A stretch of DNA of 64,000 nucleotides, from the NCBI RefSeq assembly GCF_000242455.2, contig NC_019892.1, positions 4,278,001 to 4,342,000 of the forward strand, in the 5' to 3' direction. Shown piece by piece: positions 1 to 8,554 of this stretch; position 1 is the stretch's first letter; the number at the start of each line of letters is the position of its first letter. This stretch comes from Singulisphaera acidiphila DSM 18658 (GTDB lineage: Bacteria; Planctomycetota; Planctomycetia; Isosphaerales; Isosphaeraceae). A program made the translations under genes and the position numbers. Under the pieces are notes generated by a model. It was not told where the DNA came from and did no database searches. It worked only from the letters and a program-made list of their open reading frames with translations.

Positions 1-2002
1 CGCGGACCTCGGGTTCGTGGTCATGAAGCAACGAGCGGAGCCGCTCGATCGCGCGGGGATCGTCGAGCGCGGCCAACGCATGGCAGACCTCGACGCGAGC
101 CCGCGCCTCGTCCTCCCGGCTCAGTTGGAGCAGCAGGCCGAACGCGCGCGGGTCGCCGAGCAAGGCCAGGCCCCGCGCCCCGCGCAGGCTCGTATCCAGG
201 GCCCGACTCGCCGTCGCCTGCAGGAGCGGTCCGTAGTCGTCATCCGTGAGAGCCAGGTCGGCCCTTTCCGGCTTCGCAGCTTTGGCCCGCGTTTTCGACG
301 GCTTTGCTTTCTTCTCGGCCGGCTCCTCCTCCGCAGGTGCTCCTTCCAGCTCGAGGAGCTGACGCTGCAAGTCTGGATCGCGACGGCGCAAGGCCTCGAG
401 CAACGACTCGCGGGTGGAGAGCAAGAGCAGGAAGGCCGTACGCCTGACCTCCGGGTCCACATCCTCCCCTCGGCGATGGAGGGCGGTTTGCACGCCTTGA
501 TCCTGAAGCAGCCCACGCTGAAAAAGGCGAATGATCGCAAGTCGCCTGACGTCGGCATACTTGGAATTGAGGGCAACCAGGCTCGCCTCGGGCGACTTGG
601 CGTCGTAGACCGTTTCGAGACTCGCCAGGGCCGCCTGCCGCACTTCCGCCGGGCTGGCGTTGAGCGTCTCCAGGAGCCGGGCGAAGGCGCGGTCGTCTTG
701 CTTCGCAAGCGTCTCCAGCGCCCGGACCGCCTCGCAGCCGACGTTGGCTTTCTCGACCTTCAGGGCCAGGTCGAGCGGCCTCAGGTCGGCCTCGCCCAGG
801 TGCCGGCGCAGGCCTTCGAGGGCCGCCAGCCGCACCGCCTCGCCCGACTCACCAAGCCAGGGTTCCAGGAGTTTCGCAGCGCGGGGATGCTTCGATGCGC
901 CGAGCTTCCGGACCGCCAGGAGCCGGAGCCCTGGATCCGCGTCCTGGCCGACCTGGGCGGAGATCAGTTCCAGCGAAGCGGCGTCGTCGAACGCCGCCAA
1001 TTCCTCGATCGCCGCCTCACGTCGACGCGATTCGGGTTGGGCCAGCTCATTCAAGGCCCTTCGCTGAGCACCTTCGACCCGGTGCAACGGATCGCCGAAC
1101 TTGCCCGCAGCGTCCAGCGTGAAGAACCTGAGCGTATTGTCTTCGCATGCCGCGACCAGACGCGTCCGATCGTGGACTTGCACCAGGGTGAGCGCCACCA
1201 CCTTGCCCACACCGTCCTTGAGCGTGGCAGGGCGGGCTCCGCCGGACCGCGGCCAGTTCTTGATCGTACCGTCGCGGCTCCCGGAGTAGAGCCGATCGCC
1301 GGGTCCCCAAATCAAGGCGTTGATCCGGTCGGTATGGCTCGCCCCTTTGCCTTTGTCCTCGGGCTCAAGCTTCCCTCGAGCATGGGTCGACAAGAGCTTC
1401 AAGTCGGCCCCGGCCGAGAGGAACCGCAGTTCCTCCGGCTCGAACAAAAGCGCGGTGACCGCCCCTTCGTGAAGCTTCTCCGAGGCACTCAGCAAAAACT
1501 CGGGCTTGTCCTCGACGTCGAAAACCGCAACCGTCCCCTGGGCCGTGCCGGCCGCCAGCCAGCGACCGGTCGGATCGGCCGCCAGCGCCGTGCCCGGTTC
1601 GGGCAGGGGCAAGGTTTGCAGCGTCTTGCCATCCTTCCGGGCCAAGATCACGACCTGCGCACCGGCGAGCACCGCCAGCCGGCCCTCGGCCAAGAGGGCG
1701 AGCGTCTTCGGAGCCGAGACGAGCGCCGACCCCAGCGGTTTCAGCGTGCCCCCCCGTACGGAGCCTCGATAAACGTGCCCATCCCCACCGCCGATCCAGA
1801 GCGTCTCCTCGTCGCCATCGCCGAGCACGACCAGGCCGCCGGTTGGGAGCGGGTCCAGTTCCAGGGTCAGCTTGTCGGCGTCGAGCCGGTAGACCCCGGT
1901 GGCTCGTCCTTCGGGATGGACGGTCACGAAGGCGACGATCTGGCCGACCCCGGCGATCGCTTTCACGTCTCCGCGATAGTTGAGGAATTTCTCGAGGCTC
2001 AA
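1..2002 (-). CDS. WD40-like/HEAT-repeat protein, 3' end outside window
   Basis: The minus strand stays open from 2002 to the window edge (667 codons, no stop). I chose the TTG at 2002 because its last two bases overlap the TGA of the upstream gene (TTGA) and a GAGGAGG lies 7 bases upstream. Residues about 1-300 read as short beta-propeller blades (for example RLYSGSRDGTIKNW and FLSAGADLKLL). Residues about 320-560 are HEAT-like helical repeats with paired alanine/leucine helices. A Lys/Ala-rich linker (EKKAKPSKTRAKAAK) follows, then more HEAT repeats up to the edge. There is no catalytic motif, so a protein-binding scaffold is the likely role. The stop-start overlap implies translational coupling and a physical partnership with the BRCT/HEAT protein upstream. 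Function is unknown, and a domain beyond the edge could change the picture. Confidence 0.8.
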   Translation of the reverse strand, partial: MSLEKFLNYRGDVKAIAGVGQIVAFVTVHPEGRATGVYRLDADKLTLELDPLPTGGLVVLGDGDEETLWIGGGDGHVYRGSVRGGTLKPLGSALVSAPKTLALLAEGRLAVLAGAQVVILARKDGKTLQTLPLPEPGTALAADPTGRWLAAGTAQGTVAVFDVEDKPEFLLSASEKLHEGAVTALLFEPEELRFLSAGADLKLLSTHARGKLEPEDKGKGASHTDRINALIWGPGDRLYSGSRDGTIKNWPRSGGARPATLKDGVGKVVALTLVQVHDRTRLVAACEDNTLRFFTLDAAGKFGDPLHRVEGAQRRALNELAQPESRRREAAIEELAAFDDAASLELISAQVGQDADPGLRLLAVRKLGASKHPRAAKLLEPWLGESGEAVRLAALEGLRRHLGEADLRPLDLALKVEKANVGCEAVRALETLAKQDDRAFARLLETLNASPAEVRQAALASLETVYDAKSPEASLVALNSKYADVRRLAIIRLFQRGLLQDQGVQTALHRRGEDVDPEVRRTAFLLLLSTRESLLEALRRRDPDLQRQLLELEGAPAEEEPAEKKAKPSKTRAKAAKPERADLALTDDDYGPLLQATASRALDTSLRGARGLALLGDPRAFGLLLQLSREDEARARVEVCHALAALDDPRAIERLRSLLHDHEPEVR

Positions 2003-5000
2003 GAGACGGCCTCCTCGTGGCGGCGGACGGAGTCAGGGCCGGTGAGTTCGGGATGCGTGTGGCGGATCCGGGTCACGGCGACCAGGCAGGCCGCCCGCTC
2101 GCTTGGCCCCCTCGAGGTCATGAACTCTTCCAGGAGCGGCAGGACCCCTCGGGCGAAACCGATCTCCTCCAGCGCAAGGTCTCTCATGACCTCGACCAGG
2201 GCCAGCTTGGCCTTCCGGGCAGGAAGCGGCTTGATCCGCTCGGCTCCCCCCGGTTCCTGGTCCTTCACCGCCTCGGGCCGTGCCGGTGGGATCTCGAAGA
2301 GGGTGCGTCTGAGGAACAGCCAGAGGTTCGACGGGGCGGAGGGCAAGTTCTCGGGACGGGCCGGCGCCCCTTGGCCACGAGACTCGGCCAGGCTGGCAGC
2401 CGCCTTCTTCGCCGCGGCGCCCACGGTCGACTGAGCCGGGACGACCGGCTTCCACCCCTCGGTGATCCCCCGATCGCGATAGAGCGACCAGAGCGATCGG
2501 ATCACAAAAGCGCGGATCTTGCGGTCGGGGCTCTCCGTCAGACGGAACAACTCCTCGGGGAGCCGGAGCCGGGGCGACCGCGCAATCAGTTGCATGCCAA
2601 GATCACGCGTGGATTCGTCGGCTGACTCACAGAAGCTGTAGACTGCGGACGGGGTCAGAACCTCGGGAGGAACACGAAACCGGCGATTCTCCGGCGCCTC
2701 GTCGGCCAGCAACGCCTTCGCCACGAACTGACGGACTTCGGGGTAGGGGACTTCCGCCAGGGCAATCAAGGCTTCGATCGGCGGCGCCCAGCGGGCGAAG
2801 TCCCACTTGGCCACCTCCAGCGCGAACTCGCGAAGCGGCTTGCGGCTCTCGGAGAAGAGCGGCTGCAACCGGCCGAGCGTCAAGAACTCGCCTGGGATCT
2901 CCCCCCCGGGGTCGACCGGCCTGTCCGTCTCCTCCAGGGCAATATCAGGATGATGACGTCTGAGATACTTGATGGCGAACTGAGCCAGCGGGGCATCCCC
3001 GGGCCCCGGCGCAGTCGCCATTTCCCAGAGTCGCTCGCAACCGGCGAGGGTCGCGTCGGCGGAGAAGGTTTGTTGCTCACCGGCCATCATCTTCAAAAAT
3101 GCCGTTTCCGAGATCACCTTGATGTTGGCCCCGGCATTGTTGAGATCCTCGGCCTTGAGTTGCTTCGATCCCTTCTTACCGCTCCCGTAAAGCGGTGACC
3201 CCTCGTCGCCGATGACGAGGTAATAGAGCTTCGCCGTGACCCCGGACGCGATCGCGCCTCCGGCTTGCCGGACCTTGGCTTCCGCCTCGTTGCGAGGCAT
3301 CGTCGCCATCTTCCCCGTGAAGAGAAACGAGGCCCCCTTCAAGTCGACGGCAACCGCCTCACTCACCTGGGCGGGTGCCGGCGCTGCCATAGCCTCGAGG
3401 GCGAAGTCGGCCGGGACGAACCCCCGAATCATCGTCTCGACGGCAAAATTGTGGTAGCGGGGCTCGCTTCGGACCACCAGCTTGAAAAGCCAGTCGAAGC
3501 CAAGATCGGCTGGAGCGAAGCGCCGGACATCCCGAAGCCAGCCCAGCACGCGATCGGCCAGCTCTTCGTTGAACTCGAGCGTACGGGCCCACTCGTGTTG
3601 CCGCTTCAGGGCAGCCACCCAGGGGTCGGCCTCCCAGACCGGGTGAAACGCAACGATCTTCAGAAAATCGAGCGGCAAGGTGCTCGCCTTGAGCGTGCCC
3701 TCGTCGATCCAATCGCCCACCGTCTTGCTCGTGAACGGATGAACGATCAACCATTCAAGAAATTGGGGATCAAGCGCATTCAGGTCGAAACGCGCAAGCT
3801 CGCCCATCGCATAGGACACCGCGCGCCAGGTCGAGGACGGCCGGTTCTCGATCTCCTCGACCATCCCTCGAAAAAAGTCCGCTCCGAGCTTCTGATAGGG
3901 ATGGACTTCGGGAAGTCGCTCCTGCGCGAACAGATACGCCAGGCGGCTCGGTGAGAAGAAGCGTTCTCGGAACCATTCGGGAGTCAGTTCGCGGTTTCCA
4001 AAATGCTTGCGCAACGCAGTCGCGGCCAGTTCAGAGCCGTAGTCCGTTTCGAGGAGTTGCCCCCAGGCCTCCAGTCCGACCTCCTTGCGCGGGTCGCGAG
4101 CGAGCAGCAAGTCGCCGGCCAGCATTCGGACGGGGCCATGAGTGTTGTTGACCAGGCGGATGAGGTCCGCGACCGGAAGGTCCCGCGCATGGGTCCGGGC
4201 ATAGTTGGCTGCATAGTCGCGAGCCTCGGACGAAGGGGAGTCGAACAGCCTGAGCACCGCATCGTGCAGGCCGAGCGTCCGAAAGGCGGCCTGTTCGAAC
4301 CGAGGCACGTTGTTGAGGATCCAGACCACGAACTCGTCAATCGACCGGCTCTCGACATCAATCAGTCGCGCCACCCACGCGGGCTCGATCTCGCGGATCG
4401 AGGCCCGAAAATCGGCCTTCAACGCGCTGGCCGCAAACTCTCTCACCCGATCGCTTCGCGCCCGCTCGAGCAGGCTAAACAAGGGGCGAGGGCTCCGCTT
4501 CCAGAGTTCGGCGAACGCCCGGTCCTTCAAGAGATCCTGGGAGCGTGACGCCAAGGAGAACCCGCTCCGGTTGTACTTGCCACTCTCGTGATGAAAAATC
4601 TGGTTGGCGACCCAGGTGTCCGACCACCTGGTTTCCTCGGAATAGCAGGCGAGGACTTCCCCCGCGAGGTCGGGGTAGCAGGCCGGGAGGGTGACCGCCG
4701 TCCGCCTGAGGTATCGCCAGGCGCGACGGCAGAGGTAGATCAGCGTGTCGCGGCTGACCTCGTAGTCTCGGCTGGCGTATGCGGCATCAAACCGCGCGGC
4801 CAGGGCGGCGAAGACCTCGGTATCGCCTCGAGCTTCGGCTTCCTTGAATATTCGCTTCAAAGCCCGCCAAGGACCGTACGTAAGCTTCACCCGGGCGATG
4901 ATCGCCAGCAGGCACGAGCGAGCATAGGGGCCATCGTCGCGCCAGAGCGCTTCGATGACCTCGTGCAAACGAAGGCGGTCTGGCAGAGGAACCTCGGCAT

Positions 5001-5325
5001 CCGCCGCCTCCAGGGCCTTGATCTGCTCAACGCGGTAGTGCGCTTGCTCGGCCCAAGGCTTGCGCCGAAACGGCTTGCTGTAAATCTCCGCCAGAAACTT
5101 GGCGAAGGTGGGAGCCCCCTCGCGCACGGGCGTTTCCGGCTCGTCGTCCGATTGTTCCGCCAGGCGTTCGACGAGCCGGACGAGGTCGGGATCCTGGGCC
5201 TCCCAGGCAAGTGTCACGTCGGCCAAGCGTAGGGAAATCGCCACGGTCGCCCAATCCCGCTGGAGGTAGGAGTTGATCGGGACGCAACCTCTCGACCCCA
5301 CCAGGCCGATGCCAGGCACAGTCAT
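1999..5325 (-). CDS. HEAT-like repeat protein with internal BRCT domain
   Basis: An 1108-residue alpha-helical protein with degenerate HEAT-like repeats on both sides of one BRCT domain (about residues 661-748). The BRCT shows the DNA-ligase-like pattern: LKGASFLFTGKM, an Arg-Asn-Glu-Ala helix, QAGGAIASGV, YYLVIGDEGS, GSKQLKAEDL and IKVISETAFLK. BRCT domains bind phosphopeptides, DNA ends or poly-ADP-ribose, but no ligase or nuclease domain is present here. The gene ends in a TGA that overlaps the TTG start of the WD40/HEAT gene, so the two are probably one translational unit. The ATG at 5325 has no clear Shine-Dalgarno. The first 27 residues look unlike the rest, so a GTG at 5244 is an alternative start. 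The architecture resembles MolR/YehF-type repeat proteins, but I saw no WGR domain. Confidence 0.85.
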   Translation of the reverse strand: MTVPGIGLVGSRGCVPINSYLQRDWATVAISLRLADVTLAWEAQDPDLVRLVERLAEQSDDEPETPVREGAPTFAKFLAEIYSKPFRRKPWAEQAHYRVEQIKALEAADAEVPLPDRLRLHEVIEALWRDDGPYARSCLLAIIARVKLTYGPWRALKRIFKEAEARGDTEVFAALAARFDAAYASRDYEVSRDTLIYLCRRAWRYLRRTAVTLPACYPDLAGEVLACYSEETRWSDTWVANQIFHHESGKYNRSGFSLASRSQDLLKDRAFAELWKRSPRPLFSLLERARSDRVREFAASALKADFRASIREIEPAWVARLIDVESRSIDEFVVWILNNVPRFEQAAFRTLGLHDAVLRLFDSPSSEARDYAANYARTHARDLPVADLIRLVNNTHGPVRMLAGDLLLARDPRKEVGLEAWGQLLETDYGSELAATALRKHFGNRELTPEWFRERFFSPSRLAYLFAQERLPEVHPYQKLGADFFRGMVEEIENRPSSTWRAVSYAMGELARFDLNALDPQFLEWLIVHPFTSKTVGDWIDEGTLKASTLPLDFLKIVAFHPVWEADPWVAALKRQHEWARTLEFNEELADRVLGWLRDVRRFAPADLGFDWLFKLVVRSEPRYHNFAVETMIRGFVPADFALEAMAAPAPAQVSEAVAVDLKGASFLFTGKMATMPRNEAEAKVRQAGGAIASGVTAKLYYLVIGDEGSPLYGSGKKGSKQLKAEDLNNAGANIKVISETAFLKMMAGEQQTFSADATLAGCERLWEMATAPGPGDAPLAQFAIKYLRRHHPDIALEETDRPVDPGGEIPGEFLTLGRLQPLFSESRKPLREFALEVAKWDFARWAPPIEALIALAEVPYPEVRQFVAKALLADEAPENRRFRVPPEVLTPSAVYSFCESADESTRDLGMQLIARSPRLRLPEELFRLTESPDRKIRAFVIRSLWSLYRDRGITEGWKPVVPAQSTVGAAAKKAAASLAESRGQGAPARPENLPSAPSNLWLFLRRTLFEIPPARPEAVKDQEPGGAERIKPLPARKAKLALVEVMRDLALEEIGFARGVLPLLEEFMTSRGPSERAACLVAVTRIRHTHPELTGPDSVRRHEEAVS

Positions 5326-5373
5326 CTTGCATACAGGTTATGAGAGGATCATTCCCCGATCGCCACAACCATG

Positions 5374-5417
5374 AGAAAAAAGCGGGCTGCCCGAAAAAGG
5401 ATTCGAGACAGCCCGCT
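5374..5417 (-). terminator. Rho-independent terminator candidate, minus strand
   Basis: AGCGGGCTG at 5381-5389 pairs perfectly with CAGCCCGCT at 5409-5417. Read on the minus strand, the hairpin is followed by six T residues (5380-5375). It would end transcripts coming from the right, such as the small frame at 5745-6140, and insulates the HEAT/BRCT gene that starts at 5325. Confidence 0.7.
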
Positions 5418-5470
5418 CTCCGAGTCTGGAAGATCGTCTACCACAAGACCTGGAACATCGAAGGCTCTCT

Positions 5471-5573
5471 GACTCGCCGCCCCGGTGCGGGGTTAGTTCT
5501 TCGCGGAACCGCGACCGGCGAGGTTGCTCCAGACCCGCGAAGAACTAACCCCGCACCGGGGCGAAAGCGAGTC
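5471..5573. repeat. long inverted repeat, two perfect 28-bp arms
   Basis: Positions 5479-5506 are the exact reverse complement of 5535-5562 (28 of 28 bases), separated by a 28-base spacer. A second 7-bp pair (GACTCGC at 5471-5477, GCGAGTC at 5567-5573) extends the stem across a small asymmetric bulge. No T-tract follows, so it is not a simple terminator. It could be a fold-back element, a recombination target, a structured RNA or a MITE remnant. Confidence 0.85.
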
Positions 5574-5744
5574 TGAAACAGCCTTCGTTGTGACGCATGA
5601 AAACCCAAACGCTCGAGCGGCGCAACGCCGCCCTGGTGCAGAGCACCGAGCTAGACCTGGTCTTCCAGACCCAATGCCCTTCAGCAGTCAAGGGCAAGTG
5701 AAACTCTTTTACAAGAACGTCCATGGGTATTCAAGAGGCTTGCA

Positions 5745-6140
5745 TCACAATTTCATCGCCTGGTGAGAAAGAAGCAACGGGGCCACCCCCGTTCGGCCAA
5801 TGTCGACCCGAACCAGAGGGAGTGGCGGGGTCCCAACCTCGGCTCGACGCTCCTCCTGAACCTCGAAGAAGGCGCAAGCCTCGGCCTCGCGCCAACCGAG
5901 GCCGGCCTCCTCGAGGTCATTGGCCCGATGCCCCCAGCGTTCCCGCCATTCGTCCGGCCAGTTCGCCAAGGCCGTGCGATAGGGGAACGCCTTCAGGTTC
6001 AAGTCGAGCGCCGGCAGCGGCTCCACAGCCTCGCCACCCAGGTCACTCAATGCCTCGAACGTCTTCTGAACCTTCCGGCTGCGACGCGATGTCGACCGAC
6101 GCGTCGTGGGATGCGAAAGCTTCAACGGGCGACCCTCCAA
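5745..6140 (-). CDS. small hypothetical protein, possibly a gene fragment
   Basis: A 131-residue frame whose central part has protein-like composition (PYRTALANWPDEWRERWGHR, then DLEEAGLGWREAEACAFFEV). This W-x(3)-W-G-x(2)-A-N-x-L-E pattern recalls short acidic modules that I associate with planctomycete accessory genes; that link is from memory, not a search. The only available start is TTG and the first 30 residues are Arg/Ser-rich and unconvincing, so the frame may be the 3' remnant of a longer gene. A terminator on the same strand lies 330 bases downstream. The bases just upstream (6180-6300) are AT-rich compared with the surroundings, which fits either a promoter or a junction with acquired DNA. 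Confidence 0.45.
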   Translation of the reverse strand: MEGRPLKLSHPTTRRSTSRRSRKVQKTFEALSDLGGEAVEPLPALDLNLKAFPYRTALANWPDEWRERWGHRANDLEEAGLGWREAEACAFFEVQEERRAEVGTPPLPLVRVDIGRTGVAPLLLSHQAMKL

Positions 6141-6435
6141 GCAAGTTGCTCAGACAGCGCAGATCCCGTCCGTGACGCAGATTCCCTACGTCTATCATAC
6201 GCACTAAAAAGACAGATTTGCCGACTTAACCAAGAAAACGCAGAACTTTCTTATGACAACCACAAGGCGATTCTCTTAAAAATCGACATAAATCCAGCTT
6301 GATCATCCCAACAAAACCCATAATAGAGAATAGGCTGGGAGAAGGGTGGGATACGAGCGGACGCTCACCCCAAAGGTAAGCGGGGAGCGTAAGCTCTCTG
6401 TCTTTGCGAAAGGAAACTGGTAGGCCATGCCCACT

Positions 6436-7956
6436 CTACGAGATCGGAGGGCCCGGGAGGTTGGAATCGCTCGGAGACTGGGCGCGACCGATGGGCCGGC
6501 GGATCGGCATCTGGATCCGGAACCGGGTCCCCGAGCCGACTTCGCTCTCGACGTCGACGCGGCCGCCATGCTCAGAGATGATGCCGTGGATGAGACTCAG
6601 ACCGAGTCCGGTGCCGCGACCGATCGGCTTGGTGGTGAAGAAGGGGTCGAAGATCTTGGAGAGGATTTCGGGGGGAATGCCGCAGCCGTCGTCCGTGAGC
6701 TCCACCAGGATGAGTTCTCCCTGGTGTCCGGTGACCACCTCGAGGCGGCCGGACGGTCGGCCGGACGCTTCAATGGCCTGCATGGCGTTCATCAGGAGGT
6801 TGAGAAAGACCTGGTTGATGTGCGCCGGAGCGCATTCGATCAGGGGGAGGTCGGCGAAGCGGCGGACCACCTCGATCTGGTTGCGGTTCAGCAGGTCGCC
6901 GAGCATGCTCAGGCTCTGGTCGATCGCGAGGTTGACGTCGATCTCACCGATCTCAGCGCGATCGAGCTGGGCGAACCCCCGCAGGTTCTGCACGGTCTGG
7001 GCGACCCGTTTCAACCCCTTGCGGGTCGATTGGGCCATGCTGAGCAGGTTCTCCTGAAGATAGGGCATGTCGACCTGCGCTTCGAGCTGAGCGATCTCAG
7101 CGGCCAGATCGGGGCGGGCCTGCTCCAAGATGTCCCAGCCCGATCGGTAGCGTTCGAGGAGCGTCAGGATCGCGCCAAGCTCGCGTTCGAGCACTTCGAC
7201 GTTGCTCGAGGCGAACGCCAGCGGATTGTTGATCTCGTGCGCCATGCCCGCCGCGAGCGTGCCCAGTGAGGCGAGCTTCTCGGAATGGATGAGCTGGCTC
7301 TGCGCTTCCTTGAGCTTCTCGTTGGCCTGGCGCAGCCGCTGGTTGGCGTCGGTCAACTGCTCGGTCCGTCTCCGCAGCTCTTGCTCAGCGCGGATCCGGT
7401 CGGTGACATCCTTGAGGTTGCAGCGAATGTGGTTGACCCGGCCGTCGCGCTCGTAGCGGGCCTGGGTATGGACGCGCAGGTAGTGCCACTCGCCCGAGGC
7501 CCCGCGAACCCTCAGCACGAAATCGTGCCGCTCCCCGAGCTCCAGGGCCTGGCGAAACTCATCCTCAGCCAGGGCCTGATCGTCGTGGTGGAGGTACTCC
7601 AGGAAGCTCTGCTTGCGGAGTTCGCCGAGGGACTGGCCGAGGAACGCGCCCAGGTTCTCGGTCACATCGAGCCAGCGGAGCGTGTTGGGCTCGAGACGGC
7701 AAATCAGGCCGGCCGGCGACCCGGTCCCCGCACCGGGGGCGGGCACCAGCATCGAACGACTCAACATATCATCACGGGTCGGCACCGAATGCGAGGACAA
7801 GGACGAGTGAGACTCTCGCTTGGGGGCCGGCCGCCCGAGATTCTCGGGAAGCACAAAACGGCCATTGCAGCTCGGGCACTGGACCGGTCGACCGGCCATC
7901 TGCCGCGGTGCCTTCAGCGGCCGCCCACAGTGGGCGCATTGAATGGTCACGTTCAT
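6436..7956 (-). CDS. zinc-ribbon/PAS sensor histidine kinase
   Basis: A cytosolic sensor kinase of 506 residues. Residues 7-30 hold a treble-clef-like zinc ribbon (CAHC ... CPSC), common at planctomycete protein N-termini. A PAS/PAC domain spans about 85-190 and a coiled-coil linker 190-225. The HisKA dimerisation domain has the phospho-acceptor His240 in LAAGMAHEINNPLAFAS. The ATPase domain (about 330-490) shows an N-box (HINQVFLNLLMNAMQA), a G1 box (DDGCGIPP), an F box (FDPFFTTKPIG) and a G2 box (GTGLGLSLIHGII). No transmembrane helix is visible, so the signal is probably internal and sensed by PAS or the ribbon. The sequence is closest in style to the NtrB/AtoS group. No cognate response regulator is adjacent. 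The ATG at 7956 has only a weak upstream GGCGG. Confidence 0.93.
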   Translation of the reverse strand: MNVTIQCAHCGRPLKAPRQMAGRPVQCPSCNGRFVLPENLGRPAPKRESHSSLSSHSVPTRDDMLSRSMLVPAPGAGTGSPAGLICRLEPNTLRWLDVTENLGAFLGQSLGELRKQSFLEYLHHDDQALAEDEFRQALELGERHDFVLRVRGASGEWHYLRVHTQARYERDGRVNHIRCNLKDVTDRIRAEQELRRRTEQLTDANQRLRQANEKLKEAQSQLIHSEKLASLGTLAAGMAHEINNPLAFASSNVEVLERELGAILTLLERYRSGWDILEQARPDLAAEIAQLEAQVDMPYLQENLLSMAQSTRKGLKRVAQTVQNLRGFAQLDRAEIGEIDVNLAIDQSLSMLGDLLNRNQIEVVRRFADLPLIECAPAHINQVFLNLLMNAMQAIEASGRPSGRLEVVTGHQGELILVELTDDGCGIPPEILSKIFDPFFTTKPIGRGTGLGLSLIHGIISEHGGRVDVESEVGSGTRFRIQMPIRRPIGRAQSPSDSNLPGPPIS

Positions 7957-8554
7957 GAGAAAAGCCTGACCGCCCCCCCGGCCTTACCGCAGGCGCAGGG
8001 CTCTCCAGGTGTTTTTATCCAAGGTCGACTGATTCCGTCAACGCCGGCCTGGGAGGGGGGGCCAGGAAGGTTGGATATCAAGGTCTGGTCCCGTCGAGTC
8101 CTCGATCGCTGCCGATCGCTCACCCGCTTGAAATCCTCAGCGGCTCAGTCCCGCTCCTCGCCTCTTTTGGAAAAAATCAGGCCAGGGTCAGAGCCGTCAT
8201 CGTTGAAACATCCCTGCGTACCTGTTTAACTCTAGCCGATCCTGGCCAGATTTGTCAGCAGGCGGCCACGACGGAATCCCAATCCTTTCCAATCGCCGCT
8301 TCGGATTTGCGGCGGCAGACACACACGCACTCGAGCGAACCTGGAACGGAGTCGGCATTCGCCCGGATCCCCAAAGGAGCGGCCCTCGAGATCGATGAAC
8401 CCCTGCAAGACATCATCCAAATCCATGTCGGGCATCGTTCCTCTCAAGAAGGAACGGCCCCTGGATTTGTTCGGGTTCCCGCTCATCAAGCCAAGCCGTA
8501 CATCGCAAATGTAACGGACGAAACACCCTTTGCCTGGTGCCGAGGTCCCAAACC
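7957..8554. other. divergent intergenic region
   Basis: This region separates the minus-strand kinase from the plus-strand secreted protein and should carry promoters in both directions. One small minus-strand frame (8232-8435) is listed separately with low confidence. I see no other gene or clear hairpin. Confidence 0.5.
8232..8435 (-). CDS. possible small protein of 67 residues
   Basis: The frame begins MPDMDLDDVLQGFIDLEG. Its ATG at 8435 is preceded by an AGAGGA with a 3- to 4-base spacer. The C-terminal half is Arg-rich (LRSRFARVRVCLPP, WKGLGFRRGR). The start signal is the only support; codon usage is ambiguous and I recognise no family. It may be spurious. Confidence 0.22.
   Translation of the reverse strand: MPDMDLDDVLQGFIDLEGRSFGDPGECRLRSRFARVRVCLPPQIRSGDWKGLGFRRGRLLTNLARIG

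Larger units (their letters stand above)
5326..5744. other. non-coding stretch with terminator and long inverted repeat
   Basis: I found no convincing gene here. The stretch lies upstream of the HEAT/BRCT gene and contains a minus-strand terminator-like hairpin (5374-5417) and a large inverted repeat (5471-5573), both listed separately. Between 5574 and 5744 I see only short spurious frames. Confidence 0.6.

Noticed and set aside
17-2434. Very long plus-strand open frame (about 805 codons)
   Set aside because: The minus strand encodes readable beta-propeller and HEAT repeats over the same bases; the plus frame is Arg/Gln/Gly-rich antisense shadow with no domain.
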